A stretch of 47,364 nt of DNA, from assembly GCA_947466965.1 (NCBI GenBank), contig CANIFU010000001.1:125885-173248 (forward strand). Reading direction: 5' to 3'. Position 1 is the first letter of the stretch; the number at the start of each line of letters is the position of its first letter. Positions 1-10,126 of this stretch are shown one piece after another. The notes under the pieces are model-generated. The model ran no database searches. It saw only the letters and a program-made list of their open reading frames with translations, and was not told the DNA's origin. A program made the position numbers and the translations under genes. This DNA is from Bacteroidota bacterium (GTDB taxonomy: Bacteria > Bacteroidota > Bacteroidia > 2-12-FULL-35-15).

Positions 1-1648
<1,648 letters not shown>

Positions 1649-3988
1649 TTAAAAGGTCATTACTAAACTAACCGAAGGTAAGAAAGGCAATTGGTCAACT
1701 CGTTTATATTTTACACGATCGAAATAAAATACATTCTGACGGCTATATACATTCGTTGCTCCAGCTGATGCTTCTAGTTTCGTGTTTTCAAAAAAGTGGA
1801 ACGTACGTTTGATATTCAAATCCATACGGTGATACCATGGCAATTCTTCTACTTGTCCAGCTGCGAAGAAATAATTCATATCGCCATTGCTACCTACATA
1901 ATCGGTATTTACACCACCGCTGAAGTTTTGATCTTCATAAAATCCTCCGGTTGGTTTGTAAGGGAATCCTGATCCGATATTCCAGCGTACGCCGAGTTCC
2001 CAATTGCGGTTTTTCCCGAAGGTATAGGATGCAACAATGTTTGCATTATGTCGCCTATCGAAATGAGGGCGGTATTCTTCAATGCCATCCCAGCGGTTTA
2101 CGAATCCTAAAGAATAAACAACCCATATATACATACGTTTGTAATCATATTTCACAACCACATCAATGCCTTGTGCCGTGCCGGTCTCAATAATAAAATC
2201 TTTTTTCAAAACATCAGGTGTTGATGAGTTTGCTTCAGTATCATCAAAAAGTTTGTTGGTATTTAAATTGGTTAACTGTTTAAAGTCTTTGCGATATCCT
2301 TCAATATTCAAATCGATGTGTTTTGCTAGGTCGAATTCAAATCCTGCAACATAATGATTCGCTTTTTGCAATTTGTGATTTACATCTTGCGTTTTCCCAT
2401 TGATATCTGTATATTTCTGTGGTAAATTATCCGGCCCGGATAAGAATCCATAAAATAAATTTACAACATCTCTGTCGGAATTTGCAGCGATTAGATTCTG
2501 AGAATACATTCCGGCAGCAAATTTAAAGCGCATTCGCGATACGATATTCCATTTTACGCTTAGTCGTGGTTCAGGCGAAAAGTTAGCCAATGAAGCATAA
2601 TACATCACTCTGAAACTTGGCTCTAGTAATAATTTTTTACGTTTAGATACGTATTTGTATTTTACATATCCGCCAATTTCTGTTGTGCTTTCTGCTTGGG
2701 AAATACGACGGTTCAAAGCATTATAAAAATCGAAATCTGTTTTAAATCCTAATACTTCAAGGCCATAATTCATTTCATTTTTACCCATAAAATAAGTGAA
2801 GCCTACTCCCATATTAAAGCCCTTGATCGCACTCGTTTTAGCCGTAAGACCTTCCGGTTGAAGTTTGATATTATACTGTGAATATGCGAAGTTTCCTGTG
2901 ATTAGGATCGGAGAGTTTTGAGGAACCAACAAGAAGTTTCCTCCTCCACCATATGAATCCCATTTCATATCCTGAACAGACTTATAACTTACTTTATCGT
3001 TGAAGTTGAACCCGAATAGATTTAATTTACTTCCATTGTTTGAATTAAAGGAAACTTTCGCATAATAATCATTGAAGCTGAAAGGTAAACCTGCGGTATC
3101 TATATAACTGTATAGTATTTTTGATGTTGTAGGTAAATAGGAGGTTTTTGCAGAGATGATAAACGAAGCTGTTGCCCTCCCGTCATCCTTTTGTTTGATT
3201 AATGGACCTTCTACCAATACTTTTGATCCAAATGGACTTGCGCCAATTTTTCCTGATACTCTTCGTTTGTTTCCATCGCGTGTAGTAATATCCATAATTG
3301 AAGATATCCTTCCACCATATTCAGCACCAAATCCACCGCTATATACATCGGCATTGCGAATGATATCTGCATCAAACACAGAGAATAATCCAATCGAGTG
3401 AAATGGATTGTAAACAATCATTCCATCCAATAATACCTTATTTTGAATAGGGGAGCCTCCACGAATATATAATTGACCTCCTTGGTCACCTGTAAAAATT
3501 ACTCCAGGTAACACTTGTAAATATTGAGCCAAATCTGGTTCGCCTCCAACAGAAGGCAGTTTTTTGATGGAGATTGGGTCGATTTTATTTACAGATACTT
3601 GTGTCTCTGTTTGTTTTGCTTCTTGTTCTGCAGAAATTTCAACTACTTTAAGATTTACATTCGACTTTGTTAAATATAATTTTTTTGTAAGAATATCTCC
3701 AGCAGTTACAGTAACTTTTTCTATCAAACTATCATACCCCATTGACGAAGGAATGATAATAGTATAGTTGCCTGCAGGGATTTTGGTTATAGAAAAATAT
3801 CCGTTTACATCCGTAGCATTCCCGATTGTGGTTCCTTTTAAAAAAACATTTGTAAATAAAACCGGCTCACCAGATTCTTTTAAGTAAACAAATCCTCGGA
3901 TGGTTCCTAATTGAGCATATGTAAATGTTGAGGTGAGAATTAAAAAGGCGAATAATATTTTTTTTAATGATAAAGTTGGGGCGTTCAT
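1649..3988 (-). CDS. TonB-dependent outer-membrane receptor
   Basis: Predicted outer-membrane beta-barrel that takes up a substrate using TonB/ExbBD energy. The first ~26 residues form a signal peptide ending FTYAQ. A CarboxypepD_reg-like domain follows (residues ~30-110, with GTTIGNATDVNGYFS). Next comes the plug, containing QLYIRGGSP and an LLDGMIVYNPFH-like stretch, then a ~500-residue barrel ending in aromatic strands (final residues SLVMTF). About 779 residues fits the non-SusC class. I chose the ATG at 3988; an in-frame ATG at 4000 would add four residues. No SusD gene lies alongside, so the substrate is unknown and a glycan is not implied. Confidence 0.88.
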   Translation of the reverse strand: MNAPTLSLKKILFAFLILTSTFTYAQLGTIRGFVYLKESGEPVLFTNVFLKGTTIGNATDVNGYFSITKIPAGNYTIIIPSSMGYDSLIEKVTVTAGDILTKKLYLTKSNVNLKVVEISAEQEAKQTETQVSVNKIDPISIKKLPSVGGEPDLAQYLQVLPGVIFTGDQGGQLYIRGGSPIQNKVLLDGMIVYNPFHSIGLFSVFDADIIRNADVYSGGFGAEYGGRISSIMDITTRDGNKRRVSGKIGASPFGSKVLVEGPLIKQKDDGRATASFIISAKTSYLPTTSKILYSYIDTAGLPFSFNDYYAKVSFNSNNGSKLNLFGFNFNDKVSYKSVQDMKWDSYGGGGNFLLVPQNSPILITGNFAYSQYNIKLQPEGLTAKTSAIKGFNMGVGFTYFMGKNEMNYGLEVLGFKTDFDFYNALNRRISQAESTTEIGGYVKYKYVSKRKKLLLEPSFRVMYYASLANFSPEPRLSVKWNIVSRMRFKFAAGMYSQNLIAANSDRDVVNLFYGFLSGPDNLPQKYTDINGKTQDVNHKLQKANHYVAGFEFDLAKHIDLNIEGYRKDFKQLTNLNTNKLFDDTEANSSTPDVLKKDFIIETGTAQGIDVVVKYDYKRMYIWVVYSLGFVNRWDGIEEYRPHFDRRHNANIVASYTFGKNRNWELGVRWNIGSGFPYKPTGGFYEDQNFSGGVNTDYVGSNGDMNYFFAAGQVEELPWYHRMDLNIKRTFHFFENTKLEASAGATNVYSRQNVFYFDRVKYKRVDQLPFLPSVSLVMTF

Positions 3989-4194
3989 ATATAGCAACAT
4001 TTTAATATTTTTAGTCCTTTTTTTAGGTTCGTAAAGGTAATAATTTATTGTATCAAAAAGGTCGTAAATTTTTAGATTGCTATTTCTTTAAGATAATCGG
4101 TCGTTTTTAGGCGTAAGTGGTATCATTGGTTGATTTTGGCTTTTAATAAAACATCCGTCTAGTAAAAAAACTTCTTTCTTTACTAATAAATAGG

Positions 4195-6573
4195 TTAAAA
4201 TTCTATTTTATATCCAAAGTAAGGAAACAAACCTAATTGATATTCCTGTTGTATAATTTGAGTATTTGCATTGTAAGATTCTCTTAAAATATTCTGTGTG
4301 TCGAATATGTTTTCTACAACTAAAAAAATACTTTGTGATGTTTTTTTACGGTTTGTTTTAAATGATAATTTAATGTCGAATCGGGCGTAATCTTTTAACT
4401 GTTTTGAAAATGCTTCCTCATCAATGTATACAGCTTGCCTGGATAATTTTGATTTTTCAATATCTATTGGGGTGTATCTGTTACCTCCTGATTGCGTGTA
4501 TTTCATGTCAAGAGATAAGGCTTTGTTTTTATTTTTACCAAGACTTAGTTCATATCCTGCCAATGCATTAAAAACATAACCTCCGTCAAAACTTGTGTGA
4601 TGTTCAACGCTATTGCTTCCTTTGTATTTCGACTGGTAAATGGATGCCGTTAAGAGGTAATAAAAATGCTTGCTGAAAAATTTTTCAAATGTAAACTCTA
4701 TTCCTATATTTTCTCCATCACCTTTGTTCACTAAACTATCAACTAATGGAATTCCTTCTAATGCATTGCCAACATTAATCATTGAAAATGAGGAGTTCAA
4801 ATTTTGTTGAACAGGTACGTTGTAAACATATTGATAATATCCTTCCAGTTTTACACGATATGATTTGGTGAAATTAAAATCGTAAGCTAAAATAGCATGC
4901 TGACTTTTTGTGAGGTTGAGTTTACGATTGCTCTTGAAGTAACTGTCGGTGGATGGAATATATGTTTCATAAAAATAATAAATAGTAGGCTGCATCTGAC
5001 TGTGCATTCCGTAACCTAAACTCAGATTTTGTTTAGGGCTTATTTGAATTCGCAATCCTAGGCGTGGTTCGAGGGCTGAAGTGTTGTTCAGCAAAAAGTT
5101 TTGGTAATGAAGCCCGCTATTAATCGTAACCTTGTCTGATGGTCGGAATTGCCAATGAAAAAAACCTTGTAAAAGATCAGCTGTTGATTTGTTGACATTG
5201 AGATTATAAATGTATTTTCCATATTGTGTTGAATAGTCAAATGATTTGGCATCAAAATAGATGCTTTGATAGGTGGCTCCGAATTTGATCAGATGCTTTG
5301 CATTTATTTTTGCAGATACGATATAGTTCGCAATAAAATTTGCTTCAGTAGATTTGTTTTTGCGTTTTAAAAAAGTAGAACGATCGATAGGAGAAAGTGT
5401 ATCAACAAATGCGTCTAGGTCTGTTGCTGAAACAGAAAGTGAAAGTTTTCCTGAGGCATTAGTATTGAAAAAGTATAAATGTGAAATACCTGTTGTGCCC
5501 ATGCTTGTTCCAAATACAAGGTCCTGTCCGCTGCTAATGTAAGACCAATCTGTTTCTTTTCGTTCACTATCCAATAAGGATAATTTACTCTTCCCTCCAA
5601 TACCCCAAAGTGTAAAAATACCTGCTCTTTTTGTTGGAACATTTACTTTATAAGAAATGTCTTGGTATTGAGGACTCGCAGATACTCCAAAGCGAATTCC
5701 TAATTTGTTAAATAGTTCAAGTGTTGAATAGCGGTAGTTAATTAAATAAGAGCTGCCATTTTTTTTTGATATAGGGCCTTCTGCTCCAAGCTCTATTCCA
5801 TTTATTCCGAGTGAACCGGTATATTCGTTTTGTTCATTATTTCCATTTCGCAATCGTATGTCGAAAACGGCAGCTGTTTTATTCCCGTATTCAGCAGGAA
5901 ATGCACCTGTTAAAAAATCGGTGTTGCCTAAAATGTTATTGTTAAGCATGCTAATGGGCCCGCCTGTTGCCCCCTGAGCTGAAAAATGGTTGGGGTTGGG
6001 GATGTCAATTCCTTCCATACGCCACAATACGCCTAATGGAGAATTACCTCGAACAATAATATCATTTCGTGCATCATTACCCGATGACACTCCGGCATAG
6101 TTTGCAACCATTTTGCTCGGATCGCCTCTGCTACCGGCATATCTACCAGTTTCTTCTGCCAGAAAGTTGCGGGAAGATACAGTTACCAGCTCATTGTTTG
6201 CCTTTGTTTTGTCCTTTTCAGAGATAATCTCGACCACTTCCGATGTATATACTTTTTCCCGAAGCTCAATTGTTAGAACGACTTCTTTACCTGATGTAAC
6301 AATAATATTGTTTACAATCGCTTCTTCATATCCAAGCGATGCTATTTTAATTGCCCTTCTGCCAACAGGGATATTGACTAACCTAAATTTTCCGTCCACA
6401 TCTGTAGTAGAACCTATGAGTGTGTCGCTATTCAATAAAATAACGTTGGCACCAAATAGAATCGATTTTGAATCGGCATCTATTATTTTTCCACGAATAG
6501 TTTGAGTATAGGTTTGAGCCTTTGCCGAAAAAATGCAAAAAGAAAATATGAATATGAAAGTTATTTTTTTCAC
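4195..6573 (-). CDS. TonB-dependent outer-membrane receptor
   Basis: A second outer-membrane receptor on the same strand, 206 bp upstream of the first, but not a close copy of it. It has a signal peptide (first ~20 residues, FSAKAQ), a CarboxypepD_reg-like domain (~25-110, containing DVDGKFRLVNIPVG), and a plug with DIIVRGNSPLG and an MEGIDIPNPNHF stretch. The barrel of roughly 550 residues ends FPYFGYKIEF. Its 792 residues are normal for the family. No SusD partner is present and the substrate is unknown. A TAnnTTTG box ends only 4 nt before the ATG, so the message may be leaderless. Confidence 0.88.
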   Translation of the reverse strand: MKKITFIFIFSFCIFSAKAQTYTQTIRGKIIDADSKSILFGANVILLNSDTLIGSTTDVDGKFRLVNIPVGRRAIKIASLGYEEAIVNNIIVTSGKEVVLTIELREKVYTSEVVEIISEKDKTKANNELVTVSSRNFLAEETGRYAGSRGDPSKMVANYAGVSSGNDARNDIIVRGNSPLGVLWRMEGIDIPNPNHFSAQGATGGPISMLNNNILGNTDFLTGAFPAEYGNKTAAVFDIRLRNGNNEQNEYTGSLGINGIELGAEGPISKKNGSSYLINYRYSTLELFNKLGIRFGVSASPQYQDISYKVNVPTKRAGIFTLWGIGGKSKLSLLDSERKETDWSYISSGQDLVFGTSMGTTGISHLYFFNTNASGKLSLSVSATDLDAFVDTLSPIDRSTFLKRKNKSTEANFIANYIVSAKINAKHLIKFGATYQSIYFDAKSFDYSTQYGKYIYNLNVNKSTADLLQGFFHWQFRPSDKVTINSGLHYQNFLLNNTSALEPRLGLRIQISPKQNLSLGYGMHSQMQPTIYYFYETYIPSTDSYFKSNRKLNLTKSQHAILAYDFNFTKSYRVKLEGYYQYVYNVPVQQNLNSSFSMINVGNALEGIPLVDSLVNKGDGENIGIEFTFEKFFSKHFYYLLTASIYQSKYKGSNSVEHHTSFDGGYVFNALAGYELSLGKNKNKALSLDMKYTQSGGNRYTPIDIEKSKLSRQAVYIDEEAFSKQLKDYARFDIKLSFKTNRKKTSQSIFLVVENIFDTQNILRESYNANTQIIQQEYQLGLFPYFGYKIEF

Positions 6574-6577
6574 GAAG

Positions 6578-6585
6578 CAAATTTA
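6578..6585 (-). promoter_or_regulatory. Candidate -7 box immediately before the receptor ATG
   Basis: The minus strand reads TAAATTTG, then 4 nt, then the ATG at 6573. Bacteroidota transcripts start a few bases after this element, so the mRNA would begin at or next to the start codon. Confidence 0.5.
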
Positions 6586-6665
6586 ACATTATATCGGTCA
6601 AGTTTATTATTTTATAATCTCATTTCGTAGCTATTGCTTCCTGATATAATCAATAAAATAATTGT

Positions 6666-6673
6666 TAATTTTG
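6666..6673 (+). promoter_or_regulatory. Candidate -7 box immediately before the EI24 gene
   Basis: The plus strand reads TAATTTTG, then TGAG, then the ATG at 6678. The 4-nt gap equals that of the divergent receptor gene across this 104-bp intergenic region and points to leaderless transcription. Confidence 0.5.
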
Positions 6674-6677
6674 TGAG

Positions 6678-7463
6678 ATGCAAAAACAGATGTCTTTTTT
6701 TGAACAAGTTGTTATGGCAATAAAAAGTTATGGTAAAGCAATCTCTTTTGTTTTTGAAAAAGGCTTGTGGCTTTATTTTATATATTCTATTGTTATTGCC
6801 GGCTTGTTAACTTTTGTTGGCTTTGAAATAATTCGTCACCTGTCCGATTTACTTGAAGAGTGGATCATGTCTTTTTTTACTGCTGATAAAAAAGATGGAT
6901 GGTTTCGCTTTCTGAGTGATGCACTTTATTTTCTTTTGTCGATCGGACTAAAAATTCTATTCTTTTTTATTTTTTCAACGTTTAGTAAATATATTTTGTT
7001 GATTCTGATGTCACCTATAATGGCATTGATATCAGAGCGGACGGAAGAGATTATTACCGGAAATGTATATCCATTTAATTTTAATCAATACATAAAAGAT
7101 ATAGGCAGAGGCATTGTAATTGCATTGCGTAATATGCTTATCGAATTTGGATTTATTTATCTGGGATTCTTAGTAGTATGGATTCCTATTATCGGATGGA
7201 TAGCTGCTTTATTTTTAATTGTTTTATCTTATTATTTTTATGGATTTTCAATGATTGATTATGTGAGTGAACGCAGAAGAATGGGGATGTCACAGAGTGT
7301 AAGCTATGTTCGTAAAAATAAAGGATTATCGATTGGAAACGGATTTGTTTTTTCCCTCATATTTGCAATTCCTCTAATTGGAGGGATGCTGGCTGCAGTG
7401 GTGGCTCCCGCCGCCGCTTGTATTGCCGTATTGGAATTAGAAAGCAGAAAATATAATGAATAA
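6678..7463 (+). CDS. EI24/CysZ-like multi-pass membrane protein
   Basis: Inner-membrane protein of 261 residues. Hydrophobic segments lie near residues 30-50, 90-118, 150-195 (two helices) and 222-255, with a loop holding SERTEEIITGNVYPFN. Length and pattern fit the EI24 (CysZ-like) family; CysZ itself is a sulfate importer, but most Bacteroidota members have no proven function, so transport of sulfate is not claimed. Its last 8 bases (ATGAATAA) contain the start codon of mqnA, so the two are co-transcribed and probably translationally coupled. Confidence 0.75.
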   Translation: MQKQMSFFEQVVMAIKSYGKAISFVFEKGLWLYFIYSIVIAGLLTFVGFEIIRHLSDLLEEWIMSFFTADKKDGWFRFLSDALYFLLSIGLKILFFFIFSTFSKYILLILMSPIMALISERTEEIITGNVYPFNFNQYIKDIGRGIVIALRNMLIEFGFIYLGFLVVWIPIIGWIAALFLIVLSYYFYGFSMIDYVSERRRMGMSQSVSYVRKNKGLSIGNGFVFSLIFAIPLIGGMLAAVVAPAAACIAVLELESRKYNE

Positions 7464-8211
7464 AATTAAAATTTCAGTTGTTTCTTATCTTAATTCAAAA
7501 CCATTTATAAATGGTTTGCAGCAATCTTATTTAATACAAAAAATAGATCTTCAAACAGATATACCTTCAGTTTGTGCCAGTAAATTAATAGAGGGTAAGG
7601 TAGATGTTGGTTTGATTCCTGTTGCGATGCTTCCTAAGATGAAAGAAAAATATATCATCAGTGATTATTGTATTGGTGCTGTAGGAAAAGTTGCATCTGT
7701 GAACTTATATAGTGAGGTTCCTTTATCTGAAATAAAAGTAATTTTGCTTGATTATCAATCTCGAACATCGGTTGCATTGGTTAAAATATTGGCAACAGAA
7801 TTTTGGAAAATTAAACCAGATTGGATCCCTGCAAGTTTAAATTTTGAAAATGATGTTGTTGGCACAACTGCTGCTTTAATAATTGGTGATCGAACATTTG
7901 GTTTAGAAAATAAATACAAATTCAGTTACGATCTTGCTGAGGAGTGGCAAAAATTTACAGGATTACCATTTGTATTCGCCTGTTGGGTTGCAAATAAGCA
8001 GTTGCCTTCTGAATTCATTTCAGCGTTTAATAATGCCCTAAAAAAAGGGCTTGATATGCGTGTTGAACTTATAAAGGAATTGGAAAAAAGTAATATTTAT
8101 AATACTGACATTGGTGTGTATCTATATCAAAAGATCGACTATCACTATGATAAAGAGAAAAAACAAGCTTTGGAACTATTTTTAAAGTATCTGGCTAATC
8201 TCGAGCAATAA
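7456..8211 (+). CDS. mqnA: Chorismate dehydratase, menaquinone synthesis (futalosine pathway)
   Basis: Converts chorismate to 3-enolpyruvoylbenzoate, the first step of the futalosine route to menaquinone, in the cytosol. The 251-residue protein has the periplasmic-binding-protein-like MqnA/MqnD fold: it opens ISVVSYLNSKPFI, then GKVDVGLIPVAMLPKM near residue 48, DYQSRTSVAL near 95, and GLPFVFACWVA near 170. It starts inside the stop region of the preceding membrane-protein gene (8-nt overlap). Its presence implies futalosine-type rather than MenFDHCEB menaquinone synthesis; the other mqn genes are outside the window. Confidence 0.92.
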   Translation: MNKIKISVVSYLNSKPFINGLQQSYLIQKIDLQTDIPSVCASKLIEGKVDVGLIPVAMLPKMKEKYIISDYCIGAVGKVASVNLYSEVPLSEIKVILLDYQSRTSVALVKILATEFWKIKPDWIPASLNFENDVVGTTAALIIGDRTFGLENKYKFSYDLAEEWQKFTGLPFVFACWVANKQLPSEFISAFNNALKKGLDMRVELIKELEKSNIYNTDIGVYLYQKIDYHYDKEKKQALELFLKYLANLEQ

Positions 8212-8216
8212 TTTTT

Positions 8217-8224
8217 TATATTTG
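8217..8224 (+). promoter_or_regulatory. Candidate -7 box upstream of the PD40 protein gene
   Basis: TATATTTG occurs directly after the mqnA stop and 115 nt before the ATG at 8340. No exact -33 TTTG is seen. If used, it gives the PD40 gene its own promoter with a long leader. Confidence 0.35.
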
Positions 8225-8339
8225 TTCGTGCTACTTTCATGAAAATTATTAATGATTGTCATTTGATAGTGATCTCCCTTATTGCCGAGATTCGTGATTG
8301 AATAGTTCTTGTTTTGAATTAAACCCTAAGCTTTTCGAT

Positions 8340-9989
8340 ATGAAAAAAGTAATGTATCTGTCAATGTTCTTAATGTTTTTATTAGGCGTTGTTTCTGCTC
8401 AGGAAAAAACGGATAACAAACAGAATTTATTTGATAAAGGCGGAGATGTTGCCAAAATGGTTCTTGCAGAACAAAAATTCTATGCATTAGATTTTAAAGG
8501 AGCATTAAATATTTATACAGATATTTTGTCTGGTAAGCCAAATGATGCGAATGTGATTTTTCATATTGCCGAATGTTATTATGAAATGAAGCAAATGAAA
8601 GAAGCGCTTGAAAATGCTGAAAAGGCGAAACGTATTGATCCCAAAGCGAATCCCAATAATTCATTTTTATTAGGTAAACTCTATCAGATGGAAGGGTTTT
8701 CAGATGAAGCTTTGGTTGAATACACTGCATTTAAAATGAATACAGTAAGTAATAAAAAAACACAAGAAAGTGGTGTTGATATTTGTATAATGCAAGTGAA
8801 CACTTCAAAACAATTAATGGCAAATCCTGTTGATGTGAAAGTAGTAAATATGGGTGATGTGATTAATTCTGAGTTTGAAGATAAAGCACCAATGGTAAGT
8901 GCCGATGGTAAAACCTTGATTTTTACTTCGCAGCGTCCAGGTAAATCAAGTGCAGTAAATTCGGATGACGGAATGTATTTTGAGGATATTTATATTTCTA
9001 GATGGGATACTTTAAAAAAAAGCTGGGGTGATGCAGAGCTTATTCCCGGATCTTTAAATACAGAGGGACAAGATGCTGCAACAAGTATTTCTCCTGATGG
9101 AAAACAAATTTTTCTATTTAAAAATGATATCGATGCGGAATCCCGGGGGGGCGATATTTATGTTTCCCGTTTAAGTTCTTCAGGAAAATGGGGTGCTCCA
9201 AAATCAATGGGAAAGCCTATAAATACTACGTTTGCGGAGTTGGGTGCCTGTAGTTCCCCTGATGGCAAAACTCTTTATTTTACAAGTGAGCGTCAAGGTG
9301 GATTTGGAATGCAGGATATTTATATGGTGAAACGTAAATCACGAACAGAATGGGAAAGGCCTGTGAATTTGGGTGAAGTAGTAAATACACAAGAGGATGA
9401 CGCCGGAATTTTTATTGCTCCGGATGGTAAAACACTTTTTTTTACTTCTAAGGGTCATGCTTCAATGGGTGGTTACGACATTTTTAAAACCACAATGGAA
9501 AATGGAAAATGGACTAAGCCAGTGAATTTAGGCTACCCCATCAATACTATTTATGATGATTTGTGTTTTAGTTTATCCATTGATGCTAAAACAGGTTATA
9601 TTTCAAGTAACAGAAAAGGTGGCTTTGGTGCTCGCGATGTATACATGGTTGATCTTGCTAATTATCCTGTTCTTGAAAAAGAAATGAAAAAGCGGGTTGA
9701 AAATAATGGTCCTGTTATGGCAATCTTAAAAGGAGATATTTTCGATGCAAGTGCCGGATCTGGAATGGAAGCAGAGGTAGTTGTTTATGATGAAACTGGA
9801 GCTAAAGTTGGAAGTACGTTATCAATTGAAGGAAGCGGAGAGTATTTCCTAACATTGATTACCGGTAAAACATACCAAGTAAAAATAGAAGTGAAAGGCT
9901 ATAAACCTGTTGATGAAAAGGTTGAGGTCAACGCATCTAAAGATGGGGCAACCACAATAGTGAAGCATTATTTACTTTATAAAAAATAA
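8340..9989 (+). CDS. Secreted/periplasmic TPR and PD40 beta-propeller protein
   Basis: 549 residues with a signal peptide (MKKVMYLSMF to VSAQ), a TPR-like helical region (~40-150), then a WD40-like PD40 propeller (~185-440) with repeated motifs such as APMVSADGKTLIFTS, TSISPDGKQIFLF and IFIAPDGKTLFFTS. A small Cna-B/carboxypeptidase-regulatory-like beta domain ends the protein. The order TPR-PD40-regulatory domain is that of T9SS-linked periplasmic proteins such as PorE, but the C-terminal OmpA peptidoglycan-binding domain of PorE is absent. I chose the ATG at 8340 because it begins the signal peptide; an in-frame codon at 8298 would bury it. Function is not established. Confidence 0.82.
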   Translation: MKKVMYLSMFLMFLLGVVSAQEKTDNKQNLFDKGGDVAKMVLAEQKFYALDFKGALNIYTDILSGKPNDANVIFHIAECYYEMKQMKEALENAEKAKRIDPKANPNNSFLLGKLYQMEGFSDEALVEYTAFKMNTVSNKKTQESGVDICIMQVNTSKQLMANPVDVKVVNMGDVINSEFEDKAPMVSADGKTLIFTSQRPGKSSAVNSDDGMYFEDIYISRWDTLKKSWGDAELIPGSLNTEGQDAATSISPDGKQIFLFKNDIDAESRGGDIYVSRLSSSGKWGAPKSMGKPINTTFAELGACSSPDGKTLYFTSERQGGFGMQDIYMVKRKSRTEWERPVNLGEVVNTQEDDAGIFIAPDGKTLFFTSKGHASMGGYDIFKTTMENGKWTKPVNLGYPINTIYDDLCFSLSIDAKTGYISSNRKGGFGARDVYMVDLANYPVLEKEMKKRVENNGPVMAILKGDIFDASAGSGMEAEVVVYDETGAKVGSTLSIEGSGEYFLTLITGKTYQVKIEVKGYKPVDEKVEVNASKDGATTIVKHYLLYKK

Positions 9990-10070
9990 ATTCTATTGAA
10001 TTTTTTGTAATTCAATAGGCCGTAAAGATTGATTTTTGGGTTATCTGTCAAATCAATTCGTGTAAAACAA

Positions 10071-10101
10071 AAAACGTCCTATCAATCAGATAGGACGTTT
10101 T
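10071..10101. terminator. Bidirectional rho-independent terminator
   Basis: A perfect 13-bp stem (AAAACGTCCTATC / GATAGGACGTTTT) with a 5-nt loop lies between the convergent PD40 and glutamate dehydrogenase genes. A-rich and T-rich flanks allow it to work in both directions. Confidence 0.9.
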
Positions 10102-10126
10102 TTATTTCTTAGAAATAAATCAACTG

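Noticed and set aside
6113-6505. 130-codon plus-strand frame within the receptor gene
   Set aside because: Antisense of a conserved TonB receptor region; no independent coding evidence.
1649-6573. SusC/SusD glycan-uptake locus
   Set aside because: Two TonB receptors but no SusD-like lipoprotein or glycoside hydrolase nearby; the receptors lack the SusC-type length.
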